64,000 nt of DNA from Bathynomus jamesi (GCA_023014485.1 JAJOZX010000873.1:248001-312000), one strand, 5' to 3'. Counted from the first letter of the stretch, positions 42,931 through 54,083 are shown. Made by a program: numbers and translations. Notes: generated by a model from the letters alone, not told the origin.

Positions 42931-43194
42931 AAGCTGTTATTAGTTCTTTTAATGTTTTTTTTATATAGAATGTCAGATGATTGTTTTATTTTATTAGGTA
43001 ATTGTTCATTGGATTTGTTATGAAAGAGTGTTAGAAAGGTTTTGGGGCGGGGGGTCAGAAGAGGTCCTGGAACTCATCCCTATTAAATTCGTATAATAAA
43101 TGGTTCTCTTTATGCGAACTTTTTTGGAACGCAACTCCGGCATAAAGCAAGGGTGACCTGTATATATAAATATATATGAGCATATGAGTACCCC

Positions 43195-43430
43195 ATATTG
43201 CCATGTATCCCAACATCAAAATGCTGCTCCGCATCCTTTACAGCGTACCAGTCACCAGCTGCATTGCAGAACGAGCACTCAGTGGACTGAAGCGCCTGTT
43301 GGCCACGTAATGACTGACTGGGTTGGCTCTAATGCACATCCACCGTCACATCGCCATTGATGTGGAGACCATTATCACCATGTTTGCAAGACGCCACCCA
43401 AGACGAACGACGGTGGTCAATGTGTTGGAT
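43195..43430 (+). pseudogene. hAT-like transposase C-terminal fragment
   Basis: Frame from about 43200: YPNIKMLLRILYSVPVTSC, then AERALSGLKRLL; after a TAA and shift, LALMHIHRHIAIDVETIITMF and a basic RRHPRRTTV tail. This order matches the dimerisation region of ZMYM1/THAP-type hAT relatives. No TIRs recognised around it. Confidence 0.65.
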
Positions 43431-44029
43431 GACTGACTCCTGACTACCACTCATTTTATATTAAGCTCAGGACAGGAGGAGCCTTTCTGTCACTATAAAA
43501 CTGATATGACATTACATGACCATGAAGTGTAAAGTCAGGTGCAATAAACAGATGCCAGTTCATGATGCTGAGGCTATTGTACTATTTTAATGGCATAATC
43601 AAAAGCCCCAACCTGGTCACAAGGTTTACAGTTTAGAAATCAGACATAAATCTATATATAATTTTTTCTGGGACAACCAGGAGGGGGTTACAGACACCCA
43701 ATAACGCTCCTGGAAACTGCCCTGACACATTTTCCTGTGTTTTTCATTTCCACTGACTTTTGAACACCACATCTATCCAGAACCACATGATTTCTGACTA
43801 GCTTTGAAAAAACTATATAGGGTTATGGTTTATTGCCGTCACCCTCATCCACTGGAAATTTCCAGTAGATATTGGTGGAGAGTTAATGACAAAAACCTCA
43901 CATTTTTTTGTTAAAAAGTTGTTTGTGGAGGTCTTCAAAGGACCTCGTTAAGTAGTGTTTATTTTAGTTAATGTTAAATTTATTAGCGCTGCCTAATGGT
44001 AAAGAAGGAAATTACCATACCTTATCGTT
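43431..44029. other. No recognisable feature
   Basis: Mixed-composition sequence; short inverted motif GAAATTTCC near 43856 but nothing coding. Nothing supported. Confidence 0.45.
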
Positions 44030-44530
44030 GATTGGTCAGTCACATGGCAAATGAGATTTAACGTCGATAAATGCAAAATTTTACATATAGGTTCGCGTAA
44101 CGGTAATTTTGTGTATAGGATGTCAGAGAAGGAGTTAGGAGTTATAATCACTGGTGATTTAAAAGTAGAGAAACAAAGTACAACAGCGGTCAATAAAGTG
44201 AACAAAGTGCTAGGTTTTATAGCTCGGAAATTTGAATACAAATCGCGCGATATTATTGTTCCTCTTTATAAATCATTAGTTAGACCCCATTTGCAGTACG
44301 CGATCAGCATATGCAAAACGATACAGACAAAATCAAAAGAGTTCAAAGACGAGCAACTAAGATGATTCCGTCACTTAGGTCGAAGTTGTACGAGGATAGC
44401 TTTAAGGAGTTAAAATTGACTACACTCGAGACTAGGAGGCTGAGGGCGAGGGGTGATCTAATCTAGGTTTTCAAAATTATGAATGGGTTCGATAACGTAG
44501 ATAGAGAGCTTTTTTGAAATATCTCAATAT
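44030..44530 (+). pseudogene. CR1 fragment (RT thumb and C terminus)
   Basis: From about 44030: WQMRFNVDKCKILHIGSRNG, KVLGFIARKFEYKSRDI and KSLVRPHLQYA, then in other frames VQRRATKMIPSLRSK and TLETRRLRARGDLI. It resembles CR1-A (38429-39060) but is a separate, diverged, 5'-truncated copy. It ends where the LINE-A2 3' end begins. Confidence 0.8.
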
Positions 44531-44576
44531 AATAGGACTAGAAGTAACGGGTGTACCTTTACCTTAAATTTACCTT

Positions 44577-45114
44577 AAAGCGCTTCTGCCTCAAGGGTGC
44601 GCTGCTCCCACGAAGTCCGCTCAGCGCCTCCTGAGGCGGGGCCACGACGGGGTCGCCACCCTTCTTTTTTCTCTTGCGCCTGCCATACGATTTGGTCCCC
44701 TATTGAATTTGTGGGGGCTGGTCTGGCAGAGGAATACCCTGACACTGTGGGTTGGTCGGGTATGTTGGCTAAAAATATGTCCAAGTGTTTTTTAAAAGTA
44801 TCTACTGGGACTACACTTATATCTCTAAGGTACTGAGGCAAGGAGTTAAACAGGCGAGAACCCTGCCTAGAGATACTATTATATTGAAGGGTTTGAATCC
44901 TTCTCAGACTGTTTGGTGGAAGGTGATATTTTTTACACATTCTGCCAGTTCTTGTTAAGGTGGGCACAATTGGTTCAGTATTGGGGGCAACTAAAAGCCC
45001 TTCTAGAATTTTCCAGGTGTAGATTAGGATGTATCTCTCAAACCTTCTCTCTATGGAATAAAGGTTGAGGCCTCTAAGCCTATCCCACCAGTAGTTTAAT
45101 TTGTTTTTACTCAC
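44577..45114 (-). pseudogene. LINE-A2 C-terminal region
   Basis: 179 codons: YWWDRLRGLNLYSIERRFERY, RTGRMCKKYHLPP, SRQGSRLFNSLPQYLRDI and TFKKHLDIFLANIPDQP. The order matches LINE-A1. The end of the frame runs into the 3' terminal sequence (ERTSWEQRTLEAEAL), which is probably not conserved coding sequence. Separated from the RT frame by a frameshift near 45115-45155. Confidence 0.75.
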
Positions 45115-45152
45115 CTGTTGCCATCAGGTTCTTTAATATACGAGGTAAAGGT

Positions 45153-46130
45153 TCATTGTAGGCCCTCAATTTTTTGCAATTCATTCTGTTTGTGGGGAAA
45201 CCATAATTGAGAGTAGTAGTCAATGCGTGGAAGGACAAGTGATTTCCACAGGGTAAGCATGGTCATACTGTCCCTAGTTCTGAATGTCCTCAGTATATAT
45301 CCTATTAGTTGTTTGCATGATGAGGTTACTTTGTCAATGTGCCTGTTGAATGTTGCATCTTCAGATAATATAATCCCTAGATCCCTGACATGATCAGTTT
45401 CTGCAATATCTTTTCCTGTGGGTCCAGTGTAGTTGAATTGTTCTTTCAGGTATTTATTTGGTCCATACTTAATTAGTTCAAATTTGTCTTCATTGAAGGC
45501 CATATTGTTTGCATCTGCCCATGCATATATAGTTTGTAGATCTCTTTGTAGCTCTACACAGTCTTCTTTTTCTGTAATTGGTCTTAGTATTCTGGTATCA
45601 TCTGCGAATGACAGGAGAGAGCTTCCTAGGTTACAGTTTATATTGTTTAGCATTATAATGAATAGAATTGGTCCTAGTACTGTGCCTTGCGGCACTCCAC
45701 TAATCACTTCTTTTTCTATAGATCTTGCTCCATTTACAGTTGTTATTTGTTTTCTGTCAGAGAGAAAGGCATGGATCCATTTTCCTACTTTTCCACAAAT
45801 ACCAAGTTCTTTTAGTTTATGGAATAATATACCATGGTCAACCTTGTCAAAAGCTTTTGCAAAATCTAGATAGATGACATCAACATTGTGGTTTTCTCCC
45901 AAGTATTGTAGGATTGTATTGCAATGGTCTATAAGTTCAGTAAGGCAGGATCTCTTGTGTCTGAAGCCATGTTGAAAGTCTTCTAAGAGATGTTCATTTT
46001 CTATAAAACTGACAATGTGCCTTTTCAGGACTTTCTCAAATATTTTAATAATATGGGAAGTCAAAGATATGGGTCTATAGTTCTTGGCTTCCTTTCTTTT
46101 GCCTCCTTTGTAGATTGGGGTAATATTTGC
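45153..46130 (-). pseudogene. LINE-A2 reverse transcriptase
   Basis: One 303-codon frame covers fingers to thumb: SLTSHIIKIFEKVL, LEDFQHGFRHKRSC, VIYLDFAKAFDKVDH (catalytic Asp), SGVPQGTVLGPILF, LLSFADDTRIL (FADD) and DHVRDLGIILSEDATF. All catalytic residues are present. An upstream stop near 46100 interrupts NITPIYKGGKRKEAKNYRP. Best preserved LINE RT in the window. Confidence 0.85.
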
Positions 46131-46660
46131 TTATTTCATGATTGGTGGTATTCTACTGGTGTCTAGTGAGGATTTCCACAGGATTTTCAAAGGCAGAGAT
46201 AAAGTATGTTTGCATTCCTTAAGAATCTTGGCTCCAATTCCATCTGGACCAGGGGCTGAACTCCCCGGTAGCTCTGTTATTGCCTGTTGTATATCTCCAG
46301 TGGTTATTTGTATATCTTCCAATAATGGTCTGTCTGTCATTTTCTTCTCTATCAAAAAATGCTGTAGTTTTTATTTTCTTTGCTACTACAGGGGTACTCC
46401 AGCTTAAAGCATATTGAGATTGTAAAATGTTTGCCATTTCCTGTGTATTAGATGTGAGAGTTAGTCCATCTTTAGCAAGCAATGGGCCAATGCTCGTTTT
46501 GATAACTGCTTTGCGTTTAGCAAAGCTAAAGAAGAATTTGCTATTTTCCTGTAAGTTGACAAGTAGAAAGTTCGAGACAGCAGTTGCCAAAAACTTTTTT
46601 ATGCATAGAATAGTAAATAGTTTGCCGGTAGAAGTAATTAGTAGCACGCCTATAAACATG
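46131..46660 (-). pseudogene. LINE-A2 linker and RT start
   Basis: Minus strand: ENSKFFFSFAKRKAVIKTSIGPLL, NTQEMANILQSQYA, then after a frame break ITTGDIQQAITELPGSSAPGPDGIGAKIL, given as landmarks. Same blocks as LINE-A1 near 10830-11110. The endonuclease is absent owing to 5' truncation at about 46680. Confidence 0.75.
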
Positions 46661-46887
46661 TTTAAAAATTGATTAAACGCAGCTGTTGATAGATTGGGTA
46701 TAGCTTAAGGTAGTAAAATTAAGGCTTTGTGGTTCGGAACCCACGTAAAATTGTAGGTCCTTTCCGCCACCACGTTGGACATGCACAATACACAATTACG
46801 AACACTGGTTGACCAGCCATGAGCGGATCCTAGGGTCTTTGTTGGTCCGAAACATTATAAGAACATAAGAAATTTTTATAGTGGACA
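46661..46887. other. No recognisable feature
   Basis: Short spacer between LINE-A2 and a hAT element; nothing supported. Confidence 0.5.
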
Positions 46888-46895
46888 CACTAGGG

Positions 46896-47862
46896 CAGTG
46901 GTTCCCAACCTTTTCACCACAAAGGACCTCTTTTATTTTTATTTTTTTCCCACGGACCCCATGTTTTTGAAAGATTCCGTCTACCAAACAAACTGTTTTT
47001 ATTAACTAATAATTAACTTGTTTTCTCATTTTTCACTATCAAATAAAGGACATATAAGTGAGTATGCAATTAAAATACAGCGTATTAAAAAAGGGTAAAT
47101 ATGGATATTACGGCCTCCACCCAATTTTGATGCCAAAATACATTTTCCTAGTAGTGTATGATGTGCTTTGTTCAAATCTGGCCTTCATTTTATGTGGAAA
47201 TGAACCAATCAAAAGTTATGAGACTTCAAAGTTTTAACATATTTTGGTTCATTTCCCCATAAAATGAAGGCCAGATTTTAACATTGCACATCAAATACTA
47301 CTAGAAAAATGCATTCCAGTGTCCAAATTGCTAGAGAACCCAACCAACCCAACCCAACCCAACCCAACCCACCTTACCTAACCTACCTTACCTAACCCTA
47401 ATATTAGGTTAGGTTCGTTAGGTTAGGTAGGTAGGTTCTCTAGCAATTTGGACACTGGAATGCATTTTTCTAGTAGTATTTGATGTGCAATGTTAAAATC
47501 TGGCCTTCATTTTATGGGGAAATTAACCAAAATATGTTAAAACTTTGAAGTCTCATAACTTTTGATTGGTTCATTTCCACATAAAATGAAGGCCAGATTT
47601 GAACAAAGCACATCATACACTACTAGGAAAATATATTTTGGCATCAAAATTGGGTGGAGGCCGTAATATCTATATTTACCTAAAAAAGTATTAATAATTC
47701 TAGCCAAGAGCAAGGAAACTTGAAATTTTAGCCTGAGCGCCCTTATCGTGGGTAAATGTACGATTTCCATTAGAGCCTCTCAAAATATTGAAAGCTCACA
47801 GACCCCCAGTACTACCTTCGTGGACCCCCAGGGGTCCGGGGACCCCAGGTTGGGAACCATTG
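46896..47862. mobile_element. hAT MITE with perfect 8-bp target duplication
   Basis: CACTAGGG at 46888-46895 and 47863-47870 flank ends CAGTGGTTCCCAACC and GGTTGGGAACCATTG. Sub-terminal CACGGACCCC / GGGGTCCGGGG sequences are typical of MER/Charlie-like hAT elements. Non-coding; the centre holds a second element at 47094-47680. Confidence 0.93.
47094..47680. mobile_element. 587-bp foldback element with 8-bp target duplication
   Basis: TAAAAAAG at 47086-47093 and 47681-47688 flank ends GGTAAATATGGATATTACGG and its mirror. The two arms (about 280 bp each) are almost perfectly complementary. The loop is a run of CCCAACCCAACC / CCTTACCTAACC on one side and TTAGGTTAGGTTCGTTAGG on the other. Apparent frames in the arms are mirror images of each other and not genes. 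Confidence 0.92.
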
Positions 47863-47870
47863 CACTAGGG

Positions 47871-48489
47871 GCTACTTCAGCCCATTGAGGTGGCTCCTTT
47901 ATCTAAAAACTGCCTGTACATTGGCAACAACCAATTTTTACAAAACTAATTATCAATTTAAAACTAAAGATAGAATCTCTGGATCCAGAGGATCAAAGTC
48001 ATAATAGGTTACTATCCACAAATATGTTACACTCTATATCTATTTATAACTGACATGCAAATATATCAGATCCAAAGAATCCAGTCAATTTCATTACCGT
48101 ACCCATCAATACCAGTACCTTGCCAACCAAAAATAAGTCGAAGGTCCATATCAATTGTGGACCAAGTCACAATTTACAACCATATACATTACAATATATA
48201 TACGGTACTTAGGAGGAAAAGTGTAGGCGTGGCTGTAAACACTGTACAGTAATGTAGAAATGTGTGTGCACCCATTTTGGGTCTCCAATTTAAAGGTGTT
48301 TGTGGGGCAAGTGAAGATCATGAGTTTTTCAATACCTCACAGTACTTTGGGGGGCACTGCTTGGCAGAGGAATCTCTTTAAATTGGGTGTGTAAGGACAG
48401 AGAGTATCCCCTAACCCAAGATGCTGCCTCCCCATAACCCATAACACTTGTGTTGAGCTGTAGGATCTATCACCTAAATGCACATAATA
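47871..48489. other. No recognisable feature
   Basis: A weak inverted match (CCAATTTAAAGG near 48278 and CTTTAAATTGGG near 48374) is all I see. Nothing coding. Confidence 0.45.
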
Positions 48490-48491
48490 TA

Positions 48492-48907
48492 CAGAGGCAT
48501 GCAAGAAGTAGACACCCTTAATTTTATGGTAAAATGTATGCATCCAATTTTTTTGCCATTATTATGACTAATATTCATTTCCTACATTTCTATCCTTGAA
48601 GAAGGACTTATGCCAATATTCTCAAGTGGTCAAATTGAAAAAGACAGCTGCCTGTTCATGGAAGATGGAGCCCCATGCCACACTGCAAAAAAGATGAAAG
48701 AATGGGAGGAGCGAAATGGTATCGAATGACTTCCTTGGCCGAGTCAGTCCCCTGACATGAACCCCATAGAACACGTGTGGGCAATACTAGACAAGACTTT
48801 ACGTAAAAAGCCCAAAAAACCAGCAACATGATCAGAATTGTTGAATCTTTTACGCCAAATTGTTACAGCAAAATCTGGGTTGTCTATTTACTTCTTACAT
48901 GTCTCTG
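48492..48907 (+). mobile_element. Tc1-type element, 5' half deleted
   Basis: Ends CAGAGGCATGCAAGAAGTAG and (reverse complement) CAGAGACATGTAAGAAGTAA, both flanked by TA. It contains only the C-terminal part of a transposase on +. Confidence 0.85.
48598..48907 (+). pseudogene. Tc1 transposase, C-terminal catalytic part
   Basis: From about 48600: SCLFMEDGAPCHTAKKMKEW (second catalytic Asp region), then after a TGA (probable lost Trp/Arg codon) LPWPSQSPDMNPIEHVWAIL, with the catalytic Glu in the NPIEH block, spacing of the DD34E type. The helix-turn-helix and first Asp are deleted. Ends in the right TIR. Confidence 0.8.
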
Positions 48908-48909
48908 TA

Positions 48910-49316
48910 TATGAAATAAACTAGTACCATTCATGCAATAAAAATGGGCTTAAACACTATCACCAGATGTCCCTTGCAGACATCAAACTATCCAACCTCC
49001 TTTTGAAAGAATCAAGTATATCTGAAGTCACTACTTCTTCTGTCAGACTGTTCCAAAACTTAATTACTACTTGTAAAACTATGTTTTCTTAAATTTGTTC
49101 TACATCTTGGCTTAAATGATTTCATACTATGACATCTAGTCTGGTTTTTGTGATCTTTAATGAAAAGAGAATCAAAATCTATCTTATCCAACCCTTTTAT
49201 CATTTTATACACCTGTATCATATCACCCCTTCACCTCCTTTTTAATGAGAACATGTTTAGATACGCTAGTCTTTCCTTATATGTCAATTGTCTTAGAGAT
49301 GGGATCATTCTTTTTG
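48910..49316 (-). pseudogene. CR1-B C-terminal end and 3' region
   Basis: Minus-strand remnants of the CR1 C-terminal domain: a segment like GDLIQVYKMIKG is visible across frames at about 49200-49230, and RRSSDF...FKRR-like sequence near 49010-49050. Heavily mutated with several stops. The exact LINE 3' end was not identified; a Tc1 element lies just beyond at 48907. Confidence 0.6.
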
Positions 49317-49324
49317 CTCATTTC

Positions 49325-49968
49325 GGTACTTTTGCATTATCCTCCCAACACTAATATTTTTTTTATAATGTCGGCAGGCTGTTTTTACCATAACCTAACC
49401 AAACACCAAACCTAACCTAATACCAATACTAATTTTGGATCTTTTCCGTTTGACTGCTGCCATTGAAACATAATTAAACTTTTTGTATTTTAACTGAAAT
49501 GTCTTGATGATACAAAATAAGTTACTTGATAAAAAAGCTTTTCTTAATTTCCCCTTCAAATTTTGTTTCTTATAAACAATTTTAATTACTTTCAAGATCC
49601 ATGCTTAATTTTTAAGTTTTAATCGTGTACTCAGAAAAATAAGGGGATCACCTGAAGATCAGGGCCTCCAGCCTTCTTTAGTTAGCTTTATAAGGCTAAC
49701 TAACAAAAATATCATAACCTAACCTAACCAATCATCAAGGTCGTACAGTTGACCTAACGATTGGTTAGGTTAGGTCGTGATATTTTCATTAGTTAGCCTT
49801 ATAAGGCTAAGTAAAGAAGGCTGGGGGCACTCACCTCTTATGTTTCAATGGTGGCAGTCAAACGGAAAAGATCCCTAATTTTTTTTATAATGGAAGGAAA
49901 CTAAAGTACCAAAACCAAACCAACATTATATAAAAAAATTAGTGTTGGGAGGATAATGCAAAAGAACC
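49325..49968. mobile_element. Foldback MITE with GG ends, 8-bp TSD and GGTTAGGTT core
   Basis: CTCATTTC at 49317-49324 and 49969-49976 flank ends GGTACTTTTGCATTATCCTC and its mirror. Three concentric inverted pairs follow: the ends; GGATCTTTTCCGTTTGACTG (49437) with its mirror (to 49874); and GTTAGC(T/C)TTATAAGGCTAA (about 49681 and 49793). The centre has ATCATAACCTAACCTAACCA / TTGGTTAGGTTAGGTCGTGA. The insertion splits CR1-B. Confidence 0.92.
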
Positions 49969-49975
49969 CTCATTT

Positions 49976-50673
49976 CTATACTTTTTCCAGTTTTTCAATA
50001 TCTTGTATCAAATGGGGACTATTAAATTGAATACAGTATTCGAGGAGGGGTCTCACATATGAAATGTATAGTTGCTTTATAATATTGGGTGATTTGTATT
50101 CACTGTGTGTCTGCATGAGATTGAGTCTAGCATTTGCTTTATTTCTGATTTCCATACAGTGATTTGAGGGTTTAAGTTCATTAGTCAGTGACACAAGTAT
50201 TTCTCTATAATAATTTTTAATCCAAATTCCATTCATATTGTATTCAAATTCTGGATTTTTTGGCCCAATATACATAACCTTGCACTTATCAACATTAAAT
50301 CTCATCTCTCACTTATCTGCCCAGGCTGTTACTCTGTAAGTCTTTTTGTATTGTCATTGCTCCTGCTACTGACTTAACATTATGGCCTAATTTTGTATCA
50401 GCAGCAAATTTTGAGGTTTTACATGATAGGCCCTTCTCTAGATCATTTATATAGACAACAAAAAGCAGAGGTCCCAGCACAGACCCCTGTGGGACTCTGC
50501 TCAATACGGGTCTCCAAGTAGACTTATTTCCATTTAGATGAACTCTGTTTTCTGTTTCTCAGCCATTCTTCTATCCAGTCAGCTATATGACCTCTTATAC
50601 CATGGGCTCTAACTTTTACCAACAATCTTGCATGAGGAACAGTATCAAATGCCTTTGCAAAATCTAAGTATAC
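49976..50673 (-). pseudogene. CR1-B reverse transcriptase, second half
   Basis: Minus strand from 50673: LDFAKAFDTVPHARLLVKVR, a block HGIRGHIADWIEEWL, then SRVPQGSVLGPLLFVVYIND, SKFAADTKLGHN (the FADD motif reads FAAD, so the first of the paired Asp is lost), MRFNVDKCKVMYIG and ISYVRPLLEYCIQF. Two or three frame breaks. Inactive. Confidence 0.82.
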
Positions 50674-50675
50674 TA

Positions 50676-51361
50676 CAGTGGAACCTCAATATACGAACTT
50701 AATCTGTTCCTGAGGGTTGTTCTGATATCGAATTGTTCATATATTGAATCAATTTTTCCCATAAGAAATAATGTAAATTGGATTAATCCGTTCTAGACCC
50801 CCAAAAGTTACCCCTTACGAAACATTTTTAAGTAAAAATATTGGTTAATTAAACCTGTAAAATAAGACTTACATGCATAAAATCATACATGAAACCTGTA
50901 ACAACAATAAATAATGCAATATTATACAAATAAATGAAAATTTAACCTGAACTTTACCTTTGCTGAGGAGTGATGATGGCCTAAGTGGAAGCTGGAGAGG
51001 AAAGTGGGGTGGAGGAGGGAGATTATTGTTTGGAAGGGGAGTCACCTTCCATAAAAACATCAGGTAACTCCCCTTCTGGTGTTCTCTCTCTTTTCCGTCT
51101 CTTTGCAGTAGCACTAGAAGATGCTGGGATTCACTAGCACTTGATTTTTTTTCTTTGGTAAAGAACTTGTCCAATGTTGTCTGTGTCTGCCTCAAAAAAA
51201 AAGCGATGCGCACCGAAAGCTGGCTGGAGAGAAACTGACCGGCTTCTTTCGGTTCGGATATGAGGGAATGGTTCGTATACAAGAACAATTTTTTCTCGAA
51301 AAAGTTGTTCGTATACCGATTTGTTCGAATAGAGATGCGTTCGTATATTGAGGTTCCACTG
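50676..51361. mobile_element. Tigger-like element in CR1-B
   Basis: TA at 50674-50675 and 51362-51363 flank CAGTGGAACCTCAATATACG and its mirror. Sub-terminal TATCGAATTGTTCATAT / GTATACCGATTTGTTCG are related. No transposase core recognised; a minus-strand frame at 50869-51420 is low-complexity and not convincing as a gene. Confidence 0.88.
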
Positions 51362-51363
51362 TA

Positions 51364-51500
51364 TAGGCTATCTACTGGCTCTTTATTGTCCAAATGCAAT
51401 AGGACTATCATAAAATTCAATCAAGTTGGTTAGACAGGACCTTCCATTTCGAAAGCCATGCTGGCTATCATTTATAAGGTTGCACTCTTCAAGGCACTCA
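51364..51500 (-). pseudogene. CR1-B RT, fragment between two insertions
   Basis: Minus strand reads VTECLEECNLINDSQHGFRN and GRSCLTNLIEF, the conserved CR1 RT block preceding the first catalytic Asp. It continues the CR1-B frame from 55516 and leads into 50673. Confidence 0.82.
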
Positions 51501-51820
51501 GTAACTTTCAGGGCTGTGGAGTCGGAGTCGGAAGTAAATTCATTGCTAGAGGAGTCGGAGTCGGTAAAAATGGACCGACTCCGACTCCTTTTTTTTTATA
51601 ATGTACTTTATATTGGTTCAGGTTAAAGCTCCTAATTAGGAGCTTTAACCTCCTATCTTGCATTATAGTTATTTTATGATGATTCCCCTACATCATGATC
51701 TTTCTAGGAGCTTTTCCTGCATATCACTAATTACTGTTGATTTTCTTTTCAGAAATTTATATTTGAATACATTCTGTGTAAGCTAATTCTAAATTTTTAT
51801 TTTCAAAAGCCCCTTATAAA

Positions 51821-53826
51821 ATGGCTAAGAACACTCCGGTTAAATCTAGTGTTTTTGAATACTTTACCATAACCACAGATGAAAAACATTTTGTGTGTCA
51901 ATGTGTGGTTGAAGATGAAGATGATAGTGGTGATAATGAAAAACTCTGTGAAAAAAAGATAAGTACTTTCAGTGGTTTCGATAGGAATGCTCCAACAAGA
52001 GCTTCAAATTTAAAAAGACATTTACAGCGTTTCCACCCAAAAATCTTAGATATTGTTAATGAAAAAGATAAGGCATGTACAGTAAAAGCAGCGGTATCAA
52101 GGCCAAGTACTTCAGCGTCAGCAAAAAGAACATCTACTGACGGACAAGCCTCACTCACAAGATTCTTCACTACAGATAAAATCACTATAACGATGACTGC
52201 AGAAAAATTTAAGAAGCATCTCATTGAATTAGTTGTAGAAAATGGTGTGGCTCTAACTTTATTTTCACAACTACCCTTTCTGGGGCTTAATGGAGAAATT
52301 GCTAAGAAGCTTGGAGTTTCTTTAGAGAGACAAAGCATCAGAAAACTCATAGTTGATGAGGCCATGAGTAAAAAAGAAGAGTTGCGAAAAACTCTTAAGG
52401 GGCGGTTCATGTTCCTAAAAATGGATGCAGCTACTCGACACAGTTAACTATTTTGCTATCAATGCAAGATTTGTCAACGATAACAGTGAAATTGTAACTA
52501 AGACACTGGCAGTGAAGGACACCAAAGCGCATCATGACAGTAGTTATCTCTAGCACTTGGTAGAAGACGTCTTGAAAGAATTTGAAATAAAGAAAGAGCA
52601 GATTCTCTGCATTGTTACTGACAATGCATCAAACATGATTAAGACAATCGAAAAGATGAATGAATCTGAAGAAAATGTCACTAAAAAAGAAGAAATGTCT
52701 GGATTGTCTGCACCAGACTCCGAAATGGCAGGAACAGAACACCCAGATGAAGCTTTAGATGTTGTTGAAGAGGCATCAAAACTTTGCCTAATCCAACACA
52801 TGCATTGCGCAGTCCACACCTTACAACTAGCTATGAGAGATGGCTTAAAGGAGCCCCATACAGCAACTCTGATAAGCAAGTTGAGACAAGTAGCCATAGC
52901 AGCAAGAACCCCTAAGATTGATGCAATACTGCAGAGGTGAGCAGGAAAAGGAGCTATTGTTGACCAAGCGACACGCTGGGGAAGTACATACTTTATGTTT
53001 AAGAGGTTGCTCGAATTAAGATCTTTTCTAGAAGATATAGCTAATCCTAGTGTTTCACTGACTGAAAGCCTATGGAAGGATGTCTCACAATTAGAATCTC
53101 TCCTTGCTTACCCATATGCAGCCACAAAAAAGTTACAAACAGAAGATTTAATGGTAGGGACATTCCTGTGGGAGTGGAAAAATTTAATATTTCGACTATC
53201 CCAAAGAGGAGGATGAATAGCGGATGGAATTGTGTCTTCAATGAAGAAAAGGGAAGCTCAGTTGCTAGATAATGAGATCTTGCTAGCCTCAGTCTTTGTA
53301 GATCCAAAGAACCGAATTTTGTTGAATGAAGAACAAATTCATAAATCAAGGAAAACCCTCTGTGACCTTACAATAAAGATGAAAGGGCTACTGACAGAAA
53401 ACTCAGAATGACAAAGTCAAGATATTCAAAATATTGATATTGAAATTGAATCTGTCATCCTCTTCCAATGATGAATTAGATTTTGAAAAGTATTTAGATA
53501 AGATGGAACAAGCAAAGGCAAAGCGAATGCGAATGGATAAAAAGGAACCTTTAGATGTAAAGTTAGAGAAATTCAAACAAGAATTCTATACAGCAATTAA
53601 ACAGATAGAGAAATATGATCGTTCATGTAAAATACCATTGCAAGAACTTATCCCAATCTACCCTGAAGTGACAAGAGATGCAGCTATGACAGTAACAGCC
53701 ATTCCTCTCACTCAGGTCAGTGTGGAAAGACTGTTTTCTGCTCTGAAATTAATCAAATTGGATCTCAGTGCTTCCATGAAAGAAGATCTTGCTGAAGCAA
53801 TATTATTCCTCAGAACCATTAAATAA
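51821..53826 (+). pseudogene. hAT transposase, near full length, broken
   Basis: ATG at 51821. BED zinc finger: FVCQCVV ... ASNLKRHLQRFHP. Catalytic core: GRFMFLKMDAATRHS (region of the first Asp), CIVTDNASNMIKTI (second Asp; the CxDNAxNM signature) and LIQHMHCAVHTLQLA (C-x2-H). C-terminal dimerisation: TAIPLTQVSVERLFSALKLIK. At least one early stop (52447), one near 52940 and shifts near 52500 and 53400. An intact protein of this layout would be about 650 residues. The element moved recently enough to keep a perfect TSD, but this gene is dead. Confidence 0.88.
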
Positions 53827-54083
53827 TTTAATTTTTTAGGCCTTCCATTGTTTATGCTAAAGGGTTTTGATTTTTGAGTATCATATATTAGGCTTTGTAT
53901 ACTTATTAAAACCTTAATAGCTTTTAATTTACAATTGCTCAATGCATTTTGGTTGTAAACATGTACCAACATGTTTTGATTAGCTATATTTATTTGTGTA
54001 ATGGAATTTTATTATTAATTTTTTTTGTCATGCAGCTATTTAAGTTTTCACTTTGATCTTAGAAAATAAATTACATATATATA

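Larger units (their letters stand above)
21215..43158. mobile_element. Tigger/pogo-like element hosting a 21-kb nested insertion stack
   Basis: CAGGTCGCCCTCGTTTTATG at 21215 is mirrored by the end at about 43139-43158, whose reverse complement is CAGGTCACCCTTGCTTTATG; both are flanked by TA. These are pogo/Tigger-style ends. Original element sequence is probably 21215-21996 and about 42931-43158, both non-coding by eye. The pairing of two ends 22 kb apart is an inference from TIR similarity and from the nested order of everything between. Confidence 0.55.
44577..46680 (-). mobile_element. LINE-A copy 2
   Basis: Minus-strand, 5'-truncated LINE of the same group as LINE-A1, containing linker, RT and C-terminal domain. 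The 3' end GCGCTTTAAGGTAAATTTAA (minus) is a tandem-like tail, and its last 65 bp recur at 18386-18483. The 5' end is near 46680. Confidence 0.8.

Noticed and set aside
47335..47435. Interstitial telomere array
   Set aside because: The TTAGG-like units are few, irregular and form the loop of a foldback element with its own TSD.
50869..51420. 183-codon minus-strand frame across the Tigger-like element
   Set aside because: It crosses the element boundary into CR1-B and shows no transposase motif.
51898..52410. 170-codon minus-strand frame
   Set aside because: Antisense of the hAT transposase BED and linker region, whose + strand motifs are clear.
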